The translations under genes were made by a program, and so were the position numbers. This document shows, one piece after another, positions 36,576 through 44,345 of a stretch of 64,000 nt of DNA. The DNA comes from Bifidobacterium margollesii. Lineage in GTDB: Bacteria; Actinomycetota; Actinomycetes; Actinomycetales; Bifidobacteriaceae. Within the stretch, counting starts at the first letter, position 1. Every line of letters starts with the position of its first letter. The DNA lies in contig NZ_NMWU01000021.1 in the NCBI RefSeq assembly GCF_002860355.1, positions 100,989-164,988 on the forward strand, given 5' to 3'. The notes under the pieces are model-generated. The model had not been told where the DNA came from and searched no databases. It was given only the letters and a program-made list of their open reading frames with translations.

Positions 36576-38018
36576 ATGGCAAAGCTCATCATTCTTCGTG
36601 GACTTCCCGCTTCGGGCAAGTCCACATGGGCGCGAGCCTGGGCCGAAGACCCGTCGAACACGCGGCCGCACTGCGTGGTCTCACTGGATGCGATCCGACT
36701 GATGGTAGCCGGCTCGGCAGCGAACCGCGATCGGATGAAGACGCGGAACGGCAAGCGCTTCGAAGCCATGGTCGTCGCGATGGGACGGCATATGATCGCC
36801 GACGCGCTGGACGCCGGATGGGACGTCGTGGCGGATGCGCAGCATGCGAATCCCCGGTACGCCGTCGATTTGGCCCGTCTCGCCCGGGAACACTGCGCGA
36901 TATGGGAGACGAAGGACTTCGACGTGCCATTGGACGAGCTGCTGCGACGCAACGCGGCGCGCTCCGAATCCGACCGCGTTCCGGACGACTACATCCGCGC
37001 CTCGTGGGAAAGGTTCCATGGCGTGATGTTCCGTCCGTTGGAGCCGGGAGACCCAAACGGGAACCTGCTGGAGCGCATGCGGGCCGACCCGTACGTGCGC
37101 GTCATACCGGTACGCGGCGAAGCGGACGTGTTCGCCTGTAACTTCACGCCGGAGGCGTTCCGCGAGCATCGGTGGACGGATCGCACGATCAACGCGAGAG
37201 GATTGTTCGTGGACGGATCCGGCAGGGTCGTGCAACGGGGATTCGAGAAGTTCTTCGCCGTGGACGAGACCGAGGAGACGACGTTCAGCCGAGTGGTCGG
37301 GCATGCGCGGGAGCATCCCGAATCACTGCCGGTCCGCGTGGAACGCAAGGAGAACGGGTTCCTCGGACTGGTGGGAGCGGCCGATTCGGCCGGTGTGTTC
37401 CGCTTCTGGTCCAAATCCGGAATGACCGACTACTCCCCGCTGATCGAACGGTTGTTCCCCGCCGACGACGATGCGCGCACCTCGTTGTGGCACATGCTGC
37501 GCGAATGGAACGTCACTGCGGCGTTCGAGGTGATCGACCGGGAGTCGGACCGGCATATCGTCGGATACGATCGCTCCGAACTTCGACTGCTGCATCTCAT
37601 CCGCAACGCGGAACGCTTCTCCATCGATTACGACCATGAAGAGGAATTCGCCCGCATCGGAGGGTTCGCACGACCGAAGACGGTGCTTGTCGCGCATACG
37701 GCCGACGAGGTCGCACGGGCGATCCTGGATGCGAAGGCAAGCGTCCGCGAAGGCGTGGTGCTGTATTTCGCCGACGGCTGGATGGTGAAGGTGAAGTCGG
37801 ACCGGTACAAGCTGGTCAAGGCGATACGGCCGATCCTGCAGCGCGTCCTGCTTCGGGGACGACCGTTCAACAGGACCGGCGAGGTCGCCGATCTGGCCCG
37901 CAGGATCATATCGTACGCCAGGGAACACGATATCGATCTGACGTATGAGCGGCAGGCGTTCGGCGAGCGCGACGTGGACATGACCAGAGTCAACGCCCTG
38001 CTCGATGCGCTGCGGTAG
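36576..38018 (+). CDS. Polynucleotide kinase-RNA ligase fusion (T4 Rnl1-like)
   Basis: A 480-residue protein with two repair domains. Residues 1 to about 160 form a P-loop polynucleotide 5'-kinase: Walker A GLPASGKST (9-17), SLDAIR (Asp38, T4 Pnk-like acceptor-activating Asp) and VVADAQHANPRY (85-95). Residues about 205-480 follow T4 RNA ligase 1: ARGLFVD (207-213), GFEKFFAVDE (222-231), the nucleotidyl motif RKENG with Lys258 as likely AMP acceptor, FRFWSKSG, AFEVIDRE (motif III), REGVVLYF (motif IV) and MVKVKSDRY (motif V). Expected action is 5'-phosphorylation and sealing of broken RNA, such as cut tRNA anticodon loops. The physiological target is unknown. Confidence 0.88.
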   Translation: MAKLIILRGLPASGKSTWARAWAEDPSNTRPHCVVSLDAIRLMVAGSAANRDRMKTRNGKRFEAMVVAMGRHMIADALDAGWDVVADAQHANPRYAVDLARLAREHCAIWETKDFDVPLDELLRRNAARSESDRVPDDYIRASWERFHGVMFRPLEPGDPNGNLLERMRADPYVRVIPVRGEADVFACNFTPEAFREHRWTDRTINARGLFVDGSGRVVQRGFEKFFAVDETEETTFSRVVGHAREHPESLPVRVERKENGFLGLVGAADSAGVFRFWSKSGMTDYSPLIERLFPADDDARTSLWHMLREWNVTAAFEVIDRESDRHIVGYDRSELRLLHLIRNAERFSIDYDHEEEFARIGGFARPKTVLVAHTADEVARAILDAKASVREGVVLYFADGWMVKVKSDRYKLVKAIRPILQRVLLRGRPFNRTGEVADLARRIISYAREHDIDLTYERQAFGERDVDMTRVNALLDALR

Positions 38019-38022
38019 ACGG

Positions 38023-38919
38023 TCATGCCTTGCGCAGCGACTCCAGCAAGCCGTCCTCGAACTGGCCGATGACACCGTCCGCCAGCAGACCATAACAGCG
38101 CCGTGAGGGATGAAAGTGGTCGTACGCCCAGAAATCGTCGTCCCGCAATCCGGTGTCGTAATGGGTCATGTCGACGAACTGGACCCGCTTGCCCTCGCAT
38201 ATCGACCGGCTGATTGCGGTCTGCCGGTCGGTCATGGTCAGCACGGCCTTGCGCAGTGTTCTTCCCAACGCCGGGGAGCGGTACACCTGTCCCGAGCTGA
38301 TGACCACGACGTGGTCACATTTCGTACGGGCCTCGTCGATTGCTGCGCCGAGGTCCTCCCGCCATTCCGCCTCGCTGCGTCGTGCCATAAGATCGTTCGA
38401 TCCGGCGCACAGAACCAGTAGGTCGGGTTGACCCTCCACCTGCGGCAGCAGACGGAATCGCACACGGCGCATGGTGGCACCAAGACGGCCGTAGGCGCGC
38501 CAATGCACCGGTCGGTCGATGACATCGGCGAGAGATCGGGCCATGTCGGGCACCAGCCCGTCGGACTGTCGTTCGACGCCGCATCCGACCGTCAGCGAGT
38601 CTCCGACAACGGCCATGTCGAGCGGTCTCGTGGGTTCCGACGCCATCGTCGCAGTGGAGTCCGACGGCCGTATGGTCCCCCAGCGCTCCCCCTCGGGTTC
38701 CGACGCCAGATGTACGGTGCGGCGGGCCGCCACGGCTTCGATGAGCGCCACGGATCTTTCCCACCATGCCAGCCTCGATGATCCGAACGTCTCCGACAAT
38801 GCAATCCCCTCCCGCGCACGGTATTCCGGTGTTCCGGATGTGCCGAATAGGACATGGAACACACTGTCACCGACTATATCGGCGGGCGCTCCGGCAGGCA
38901 ATGCACAAACTGCATCCAT
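38023..38919 (-). CDS. SGNH/GDSL hydrolase family protein
   Basis: Esterase-fold protein of 298 residues. The catalytic blocks are VVGDSLTVGCG near residue 105 (block I Ser), YGRLGATMRR (block II Gly), LVLCAGSNDLMAR (block III Asn) and the C-terminal YDHFHPSRRC (block V Asp-x-x-His). The N-terminal 100 residues are less conserved and no clear signal peptide is seen. Probably a cytosolic carbohydrate or lipid esterase. It converges on the kinase-ligase gene with only 4 bp between stops. Confidence 0.88.
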   Translation of the reverse strand: MDAVCALPAGAPADIVGDSVFHVLFGTSGTPEYRAREGIALSETFGSSRLAWWERSVALIEAVAARRTVHLASEPEGERWGTIRPSDSTATMASEPTRPLDMAVVGDSLTVGCGVERQSDGLVPDMARSLADVIDRPVHWRAYGRLGATMRRVRFRLLPQVEGQPDLLVLCAGSNDLMARRSEAEWREDLGAAIDEARTKCDHVVVISSGQVYRSPALGRTLRKAVLTMTDRQTAISRSICEGKRVQFVDMTHYDTGLRDDDFWAYDHFHPSRRCYGLLADGVIGQFEDGLLESLRKA

Positions 38920-38999
38920 TCGTCGTTTCTTCCGGTCTGCGGTATGCCGACGCTATTCGCCTGTTTGAAGATCATGCGAAGACCGGAAGAATGGAACGG

Positions 39000-39659
39000 T
39001 CAGTCGAACACCACGGTCCAGTCGGGGTCACGCCGGGCGTCGAAGCACATGGCGATCTGTTCGGCCGTGTTCTTCTGCCTGGCGAGCTCAGGAATCCCGT
39101 CCAGCGGGAAGTATCCGGATCGGATCGTTTCGATGTTCGGTTCGAACCGTCCGCCGACCGCCGTGCACAGTACGAAGATCTTGCAGATGCCGTACGCGTA
39201 GGGCGGCACGTTGTGCTTGTTGCGGTCCTGTATGGCGATGATACGGTCGGCGGTCACGTCGAGGCCGGACTCCTCCCTGGCCTCCTTGACGGTGTTCTCG
39301 CGCACCGACTGGTTGACGTCCACCCATCCGCCCGGCAGCGACCATGTGCCGTCGTTCTCCTGAACGAGGAGTATGCGGTCGTCCCTGAAGATTGCGGCGC
39401 GCGTATCGATCTTGGGCGTCTGGTAGCCGGTTTCGTTGCAGAACAGGTCCTTCACCTTGCGCAACGGCAGGTCGGCCTGCGCGGCGAGCATCTCGGCGGC
39501 GATGTCGCGGATTCGCTGGTAGCGTTCCCTGTCGTACATGTTCTCGCCGTAGGTCAGCCCGGCCTGTGCGAGGCTCTGCAGTTCCACGGCCCAGTCCAGC
39601 ATCGGGCCGTACGGCCGCCCGTCGTCGGCGCTGGCCTCCTCGTTCCCTTCGTGGTTCAT
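39000..39659 (-). CDS. NUDIX hydrolase with N-terminal helical extension
   Basis: Hydrolase of nucleoside diphosphates linked to another group, 219 residues. The Nudix box is GGWVDVNQSVRENTVKEAREESG (GX5EX7REUXEEXGU pattern) near residue 112. The first 65 residues (LDWAVELQSLAQAGLTYGEN and YQRIRDIAAEMLA) match the helical N-terminal domain found on a subgroup of Nudix proteins thought to act on ADP-ribose or similar. AAAGGAG lies 5 bases before the ATG. The substrate is not readable. Confidence 0.9.
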   Translation of the reverse strand: MNHEGNEEASADDGRPYGPMLDWAVELQSLAQAGLTYGENMYDRERYQRIRDIAAEMLAAQADLPLRKVKDLFCNETGYQTPKIDTRAAIFRDDRILLVQENDGTWSLPGGWVDVNQSVRENTVKEAREESGLDVTADRIIAIQDRNKHNVPPYAYGICKIFVLCTAVGGRFEPNIETIRSGYFPLDGIPELARQKNTAEQIAMCFDARRDPDWTVVFD

Positions 39660-39748
39660 GATGCTCCTTTCCGTATTGCTCTGTGTGATTGCTCTGTGGA
39701 GTCATTGCTCCGCGGGGTTCGCGGATGTTCGGCATGTCTTCGGGAAGG

Positions 39749-40540
39749 CTATCGCACCGATGTGAAGAAGAATCGAGGGAACGGGAAGATGATGCTGCCG
39801 TCGGACTGCGTGGGATACTCCTCGCGAACGCGTTCGTACACCTGACGTTCGAAGGCCTGCCGCTCGGCGTCATCGGCGAGCGCCTGAAGATATGGCCGCA
39901 GCCCGGTGCCCCGATACCAGTCCATGATCGCCTGATGCGAGGGTAGCACATGTAGGTAGGTGGTCTTCCACATGCGGAACTCCGATACGAGTTCGCAGGC
40001 GTGCAGCAGCTCCCAGTATTCGGGCGGGGTGAGGTTGAAGAACTCGCGCCGCTGAGGCAGGCGGTCGACGTATCGCGGCGAGTGGACGATGTCGGCGATG
40101 ATGCGGTGGATCGGCTCCTCGTAGTTCATCGGCGTCTGCACGGCGAGCATGCCGCCTTCGTGCAGCAGGCCCATCATGGCGGGGATGAGCCGTCGGTGGT
40201 CCGGAACCCATTGGATGCAGGCGTTGGAGAACACGACGTCGAAGTCGTGCGGCAGCGCGTCGAGCTGTTCGCTGCGCGAGACGTCGCACAATGCGAATGC
40301 GATGTCCGGGTGGGCGGCGCGCGCGGCTTCGATCATCTCGGGAGAGCTATCGACGCCGAGGATGTATGCGTACGGGTACCGTTCGCGCAGCACGGCGGTG
40401 CTGTTGCCGGGCCCGCAGCCGATGTCGAGCACGCGACGGACCGTGCCGTCGTCGGCCGGCAGCTGCATCGCCAGATCGCGTGACGGCTGCGTGCGTTCGG
40501 TCCTGAAGCGCAGATACTGTTCCGAATCCCATGTGACCAT
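39749..40540 (-). CDS. tam: Trans-aconitate 2-methyltransferase-like SAM methyltransferase
   Basis: Class I SAM-dependent methyltransferase of 263 residues, similar along its length to Tam, which methylates trans-aconitate. The SAM site is VLDIGCGPGNSTAVL near residue 37. Other shared features are GVDSSPEMIEAARA, DVVFSNACIQWVPDH and the C-terminal YRGTGLRPYL with FPFPRFFF. ATG 40540 (MVTWDSEQYLRF) is the start used by homologues; two in-frame ATGs upstream have no better signals. It is divergent from the RHH antitoxin gene. Confidence 0.85.
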   Translation of the reverse strand: MVTWDSEQYLRFRTERTQPSRDLAMQLPADDGTVRRVLDIGCGPGNSTAVLRERYPYAYILGVDSSPEMIEAARAAHPDIAFALCDVSRSEQLDALPHDFDVVFSNACIQWVPDHRRLIPAMMGLLHEGGMLAVQTPMNYEEPIHRIIADIVHSPRYVDRLPQRREFFNLTPPEYWELLHACELVSEFRMWKTTYLHVLPSHQAIMDWYRGTGLRPYLQALADDAERQAFERQVYERVREEYPTQSDGSIIFPFPRFFFTSVR

Positions 40541-40616
40541 GCAATCCACGATAACCATGAGATGCGGTAGGTCATTGGCGTGCATTCGTATGTCGGTATG
40601 CCGGCATTCCATTTGC

Positions 40617-40646
40617 TTGACTGCCCATCATTGACGTATCTATAGT
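40617..40646 (+). promoter_or_regulatory. Promoter of the RHH-PIN toxin-antitoxin pair
   Basis: TTGACT at 40617-40622 and TATAGT at 40641-40646 with an 18-bp spacer. Transcription would begin near 40653. AGGAG at 40666-40670 then serves the ATG at 40678. Confidence 0.7.
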
Positions 40647-40677
40647 TGATAGCAAGATGATTGATAGGAGTTTGATG

Positions 40678-40971
40678 ATGACTACGGCAACTGTTTCGGC
40701 AAGCGTCGACATCAATACGAAGACCATAGCCAATGCCTACATCAAAGAGGCCGGCCTGACCCCCAACGAACTCATCCGGCGACTGTGGGAAAGCATCGCC
40801 AACACCGGAGTGGTGCCTGAATTCACCGACTCGGACAACATGCGCCGACAGGCGCGGCTGCAAGCCTACGAGAAGACGCAGCACCTGATCGCCGAACTGC
40901 CGCACGGCACGGCACTCGACACCATGAGCTACGAGGAGATGCGTAAGGAGCTAGAGAACCGTGCCATCTAG
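40678..40971 (+). CDS. RelB/DinJ-like ribbon-helix-helix antitoxin
   Basis: Antitoxin of 97 residues. The N-terminal TATVSASVDINTKTIANAYI, then EAGLTPNELIRRLWESIAN, is a ribbon-helix-helix DNA-binding domain of the RelB/DinJ group. The acidic C-terminal tail should wrap the toxin. ATG 40678 has AGGAG at 7 nt; ATG 40675 is only 4 nt away. Its end overlaps the PIN gene by 11 bp. RelB/DinJ antitoxins more often pair with RelE/YafQ, so the PIN partner is notable. Confidence 0.87.
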   Translation: MTTATVSASVDINTKTIANAYIKEAGLTPNELIRRLWESIANTGVVPEFTDSDNMRRQARLQAYEKTQHLIAELPHGTALDTMSYEEMRKELENRAI

Positions 40972-41377
40972 ACTGCTGCTCGATACAAACGTGCTCATCG
41001 ACTACGCGGTCGAGGGACGCCCGGAACACGCTTCAGCCGATCGTTTGATGAGGAAAATCGCCGTTTCCGACGTGCTCGGGTATACGACGTCCGGCTCACT
41101 GAAGGACTTCTACTACTTATGCCGCAAACCATTGGGGGAACCGGGATGCCGGGAACTCATCAAACAGTTCCTCATTCTTCTGACGGTACTTCCAGTAGGA
41201 CAGGAGGAATGCAGGGATTCAGCCTATTCGAACGAACCGGACTTTGAAGACGGTCTGATCCGTGCTGCCGCGGAAAAGAACGACATGGGTTTCATCATCA
41301 CCCGTGATTCCGGAGCGTTCTCGCGCTCCCCCATAAAATCCTTGACCGCTGCACGATACCTGCATCTGTTCGGCTAG
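40961..41377 (+). CDS. PIN-domain toxin, VapC-like
   Basis: Likely Mg-dependent endoribonuclease toxin of 138 residues. PIN acidic positions are visible in LLLDTNVLIDY (Asp8), PDFEDGLI (Asp95/Glu97 region) and ITRDSGAF (Asp115). The start is GTG at 40961, inside the antitoxin gene (11-bp overlap), implying coupled translation. VapC-type toxins cut initiator tRNA, other tRNAs or 23S rRNA; the target here is unknown. It lies 3 kb from the RNA kinase-ligase gene. Confidence 0.87.
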   Translation: MPSRLLLDTNVLIDYAVEGRPEHASADRLMRKIAVSDVLGYTTSGSLKDFYYLCRKPLGEPGCRELIKQFLILLTVLPVGQEECRDSAYSNEPDFEDGLIRAAAEKNDMGFIITRDSGAFSRSPIKSLTAARYLHLFG

Positions 41378-41426
41378 ATTCCGCTCATCTTTACAGGCAG
41401 TCGCAAATCCACTTGTTCTCCTATTG

Positions 41427-42086
41427 CTATTCGTTCAGGAACGACCCCGCCTTCGCCTCGTCGCTGCGGTAGGCCTTGCCGTATTCGTCGATGAGGCCGT
41501 GGAACTCCTTGAGATCGGCGACGGTCAGGGATGTGGCGAGCACGATCGGATTGACCGCCTTGTGGAATGCGGGGTAGCCGGCAGGCACCCGGTAGCCGAG
41601 AAACGCGAACAGTCGGCGTGCGTAGGTGTCGGCGATGAACGCGCGACGGTCGAACACGTAGAGCAGCAGGTCGTCGGCGGTCTCGCCGCCGATGCCGAAC
41701 GGTCGCAGCAGCTCCTTGCGCAACGTATCGTCGTCGATACCGGCCGCCCCCTCGGGTCGCGCACCGCACCGTTCGACATACCATCGGCTCACCTCGCGCA
41801 GCGCGCGTGACTTGTTGCGGTAGAAGCCGGACGGGCGGATCAGCTCCTGCAACAGTTCGCCGTCCGCTCCGGCAATCGCGTGCGGGTCGAGCATTCCGGC
41901 GGCCTTCAACGCGTCGATGGATCGGGCGGCGTTGGCCCATGCCGCGTTCTGCGTAAGCACCGCGCCGACCATGATCTCGTACACGTTGTCGGCGGGCCAC
42001 CAGCCGGTCGGCCCCATCTCCTGCAGCATCGTGCGGTACAGTGCCTCGATCGTCTCCGACTTGGGCAGGCCGTCATGCCTCGTCAT
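41427..42086 (-). CDS. HhH-GPD DNA glycosylase, MagIII-like
   Basis: Base-excision repair glycosylase of 219 residues in the endonuclease III superfamily. EIMVGAVLTQNAAWANA matches the N-terminal Nth-like core, LLRPFGIGGETADDLLLYVF is the helix-hairpin-helix, and FIADTYARRLFAFLGYR carries the catalytic Asp. The four-cysteine iron-sulfur loop at the C terminus of EndoIII is absent, and the GIGxETADxxLLY pattern resembles 3-methyladenine glycosylase III. ATG 42086 follows the PadR-like stop by one base, so the genes are coupled. Confidence 0.85.
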   Translation of the reverse strand: MTRHDGLPKSETIEALYRTMLQEMGPTGWWPADNVYEIMVGAVLTQNAAWANAARSIDALKAAGMLDPHAIAGADGELLQELIRPSGFYRNKSRALREVSRWYVERCGARPEGAAGIDDDTLRKELLRPFGIGGETADDLLLYVFDRRAFIADTYARRLFAFLGYRVPAGYPAFHKAVNPIVLATSLTVADLKEFHGLIDEYGKAYRSDEAKAGSFLNE

Positions 42087-42087
42087 G

Positions 42088-42621
42088 TCAGGCAATGCCG
42101 AGCTCCCGTTCCAGCCATCGGCGTTCCGCCGCGATCTCCGCGTCGTGGATCTCGGTGATGGCGATGCGGTACCGGTCGGTCAGGTCGGCGTTATCGATCG
42201 GCCCCTCACCGTCACTGTACATGCGATACACGTCCGAGTTCAACAGGTCGAGACGCCGGCGCAGCACGGCATTGCGATCGGCCTCGTCCGGCACGACGGA
42301 CAGGAACGACATGACGACCGACCATTTGGTGATGTCGGACACCATGTAGCCGTCGGCGTTTTTCAGTTCCTCGATCAACGCCTCGCGGCCTGCGGGTTCG
42401 AGACGGAACTCCCGCAGACGGCGGCCGTTGACGACGCTGAACGACTCCCCCAGAAGCCCAAGCCTGACGAATTTGCCGGTGACGGAATGCAGTGTGCCGT
42501 CACTGAACGGGCGCGCGTAGCCGAACAGCCGTTCCATCTTCTTCTTCAGACGATAGCCGCACAGTGGCTCTTCGGCCAGAAAGCCCAATGTCATGATCTC
42601 CACGATGTTCATATCCACCAC
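42088..42621 (-). CDS. PadR family transcriptional regulator
   Basis: Repressor of 177 residues. The N-terminal winged helix begins MNIVEIMTLGFLAEEPLCGY then RLKKKMERLFGYARPFSDGT, which is the PadR signature, and the wing ends LREFRLEPAGREALIEE. The C-terminal half is the Vir_act_alpha_C-like helical dimerisation part. Three copies of a 14-bp near-palindrome TTGARATATYTCAA lie in the upstream gap, one 12 bp before this start. It is therefore probably autoregulated and also controls the divergent gene at 42872. Confidence 0.9.
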   Translation of the reverse strand: MVDMNIVEIMTLGFLAEEPLCGYRLKKKMERLFGYARPFSDGTLHSVTGKFVRLGLLGESFSVVNGRRLREFRLEPAGREALIEELKNADGYMVSDITKWSVVMSFLSVVPDEADRNAVLRRRLDLLNSDVYRMYSDGEGPIDNADLTDRYRIAITEIHDAEIAAERRWLERELGIA

Positions 42622-42632
42622 TATAGCTCAGT

Positions 42633-42646
42633 TTGAAATATCTCAA
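42633..42646. promoter_or_regulatory. PadR operator site 1
   Basis: TTGAAATATCTCAA, an imperfect palindrome. It lies 12 bp upstream of the PadR-like gene start, well placed for autorepression. It matches sites 2 and 3 at the other end of the same gap. Confidence 0.8.
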
Positions 42647-42730
42647 GACGACACGCCGCAGGGTCGCGCCATCGAAAGTCACACAAAACCCAAGCGCCCC
42701 AACGGTTCGACTCCAGTCACACAACCCGTG

Positions 42731-42759
42731 TTGAGATATTTCAAGTTGAAATATCTCAG
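42731..42759. promoter_or_regulatory. PadR operator sites 2 and 3
   Basis: TTGAGATATTTCAA (42731-42744) and TTGAAATATCTCAG (42746-42759) stand side by side, one base apart. Site 2 is the exact reverse complement of site 1. They lie about 115-140 bp before the reductase gene at 42872 and probably cover its promoter. Confidence 0.8.
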
Positions 42760-42871
42760 TGGGAAATGTAGGTTTGTCGTCAACGCGGAAGCGGCGGGAC
42801 GAAAGGCGACAGCCCGAAGAACCGAAGCGACGCGGTAACAGACATGACATCAACCATCAGGAGGAACCATC

Positions 42872-43489
42872 ATGAGCAACATCACCATCTTCGGCGCAGG
42901 CAACATCGGATCCGCAGTCGCAGGACTGGCCGTCAAGTCCGGCGCGAACGTGCAGGTCATCGATCGCAACCCCGACAAGGCCGCCGCCGCGGCCGAAGGC
43001 GTCACCGGAAGCAAGTTCGGCGAGCCCATCACCGGCGACATCGTCGTCCTGGCCCTGCCGTTCCCCGCCTACGAGGACGTGCTCGCCACCTACGCCGGCC
43101 AGCTCGCCGGCAGGACCGTGGTCGACCCGTCCAACCCGATCGACTTCACCACCTTCAACCTCGCCCTGCCGGAAGGATCCCAGTCCGCCGCCGAATACCT
43201 CGCCGCCAAGCTGCCGGACAGCACGATCGTCAAGGCGTTCAATACCACGTTCGCCGCCACGCTCGCCTCCGGCGAGACCGACGGCGCCCCCACCGTGGTC
43301 CAGCTCGCCGCCGATGACGCGGACGCCAAGAACGCCGTCAAGACGTTCATCGAGGACGCCGGCCTCAAGACCGTGGACGCCGGCGCGCTCAAGCGCGCCC
43401 AGTACCTCGAAGGCTACGGCGCACTGCAGATCATCCTCGGCGTCACCGAACAGACCCCGTGGACCGCAGGCTTCAAGGTCGTCAAGTAA
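42872..43489 (+). CDS. NADPH-dependent F420 reductase-like protein
   Basis: Rossmann-fold oxidoreductase of 205 residues in the Fno family. NAD(P) binding is ITIFGAGNIGSAVAGLAVKS at the N terminus. IVVLALPFPAYEDVL, GRTVVDPSNPIDF and IVKAFNTTFAATL are family landmarks. The family type enzyme moves hydride between F420 and NADP, but bifidobacteria are not known to make F420, so the real substrate is probably a different flavin, quinone or xenobiotic. CAGGAGG precedes the ATG. Divergent PadR control is likely. Confidence 0.88.
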   Translation: MSNITIFGAGNIGSAVAGLAVKSGANVQVIDRNPDKAAAAAEGVTGSKFGEPITGDIVVLALPFPAYEDVLATYAGQLAGRTVVDPSNPIDFTTFNLALPEGSQSAAEYLAAKLPDSTIVKAFNTTFAATLASGETDGAPTVVQLAADDADAKNAVKTFIEDAGLKTVDAGALKRAQYLEGYGALQIILGVTEQTPWTAGFKVVK

Positions 43490-43504
43490 TCGTCAGCCAA
43501 CATA

Positions 43505-43564
43505 GGAAGACCCGTCGTGACGTCTCGCAAGAAACAATCGCGCGGATGCCACGACGGGCCTTCC
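43505..43564 (+). terminator. Long hairpin behind the F420-reductase-like gene
   Basis: GGAAGACCCGTCGTG (43505-43519) pairs with CACGACGGGCCTTCC (43550-43564) with one mismatch and a 30-nt loop. It has no T-run. The next gene starts 138 bp later, so the two may be separate transcripts. Confidence 0.6.
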
Positions 43565-43701
43565 GCATTCGTCCGACTCCGGCATCAGCGCGACAAGAGC
43601 GATGAATGGATGATAATGGAAGCGGCATCGGATGAACCACTCGATGACGACGCCGGAGAAGGCCTCCGAAAACGATTCACGAAACCGAAAGGACGACGAT
43701 C

Positions 43702-44223
43702 ATGAAGAAGACACTGGTACTGGTGTTCCACCCGGACCTCGACGGCCAGTCGCACGCCAACAAGGCGCTCGCACAGGCCGCCGCCGAACTGCCCGACGTC
43801 ACCGTGCGCGACGAGTACGCGATCTATCCCGGCGGCGCGATCGACGCGGCCGCCGAGCAGCGGCTCGTCGAGGAGCATGACCGCATCGTACTGCAGTTCC
43901 CGCTGTATTGGTACTCATCCCCCGCACTGCTCAAGGAATGGGAGGACAAGGTCCTCGCCTACGGCTGGGCGTACGGCCCCAACGGAGAGGCGCTGAACGG
44001 CAAGGAGATCATGGTCGCCACCACCGCAGGCGGCGCCACAAGCGAATATCGAACGGAGAACGGCGGCGCCACCATGGATGAGGTGCTCTCTCCATACCGG
44101 ATGACGGCACGGTACACGAACGCCGTCTGGCATCAACCGTTCGTCCTCTTCAACGCCATGGAACTCGACGACGCCGCGCTCGCCGAAGCCGCCGCCCGCT
44201 ACCGCGAAGCACTGCTCGCCTAA
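43702..44223 (+). CDS. NAD(P)H-dependent quinone reductase, KefF/MdaB type
   Basis: Flavoprotein of the Flavodoxin_2 family, 173 residues. It starts LVLVFHPDLDGQSHANKALA and has RIVLQFPLYWYSSPALLKEW, which packs on the FMN/FAD ring, then VATTAGGATSEYR. Such enzymes do two-electron reduction of quinones or electrophiles with NAD(P)H. AAAGGACG lies 9 bases upstream of the ATG. It follows the F420-reductase-like gene on the same strand, so it probably belongs to the same PadR-controlled detoxification group. Confidence 0.9.
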   Translation: MKKTLVLVFHPDLDGQSHANKALAQAAAELPDVTVRDEYAIYPGGAIDAAAEQRLVEEHDRIVLQFPLYWYSSPALLKEWEDKVLAYGWAYGPNGEALNGKEIMVATTAGGATSEYRTENGGATMDEVLSPYRMTARYTNAVWHQPFVLFNAMELDDAALAEAAARYREALLA

Positions 44224-44289
44224 CGGCAAGATCGCCGATACCGGTCGCCGGGCGTACCCGAATCAGCCGTCCCCCGCAGAGCGCAGAAG

Positions 44290-44306
44290 CCTCATGCAGC
44301 ATGAGG
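44290..44306. terminator. Small hairpin between convergent genes
   Basis: CCTCATG (44290-44296), CAG loop, CATGAGG (44300-44306), between the quinone reductase and DHA2 pump ends. Confidence 0.4.
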
Positions 44307-44345
44307 TATGGCATGCTGCTTCAAAGTAGTCAAAGGTAGTCAATT

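Noticed and set aside
32421-38018. PrrC-type anticodon nuclease near the RNA repair genes
   Set aside because: No protein with the PrrC ATPase-HEPN layout is present; only the HsdR fragment and the RelE-like toxin are there.
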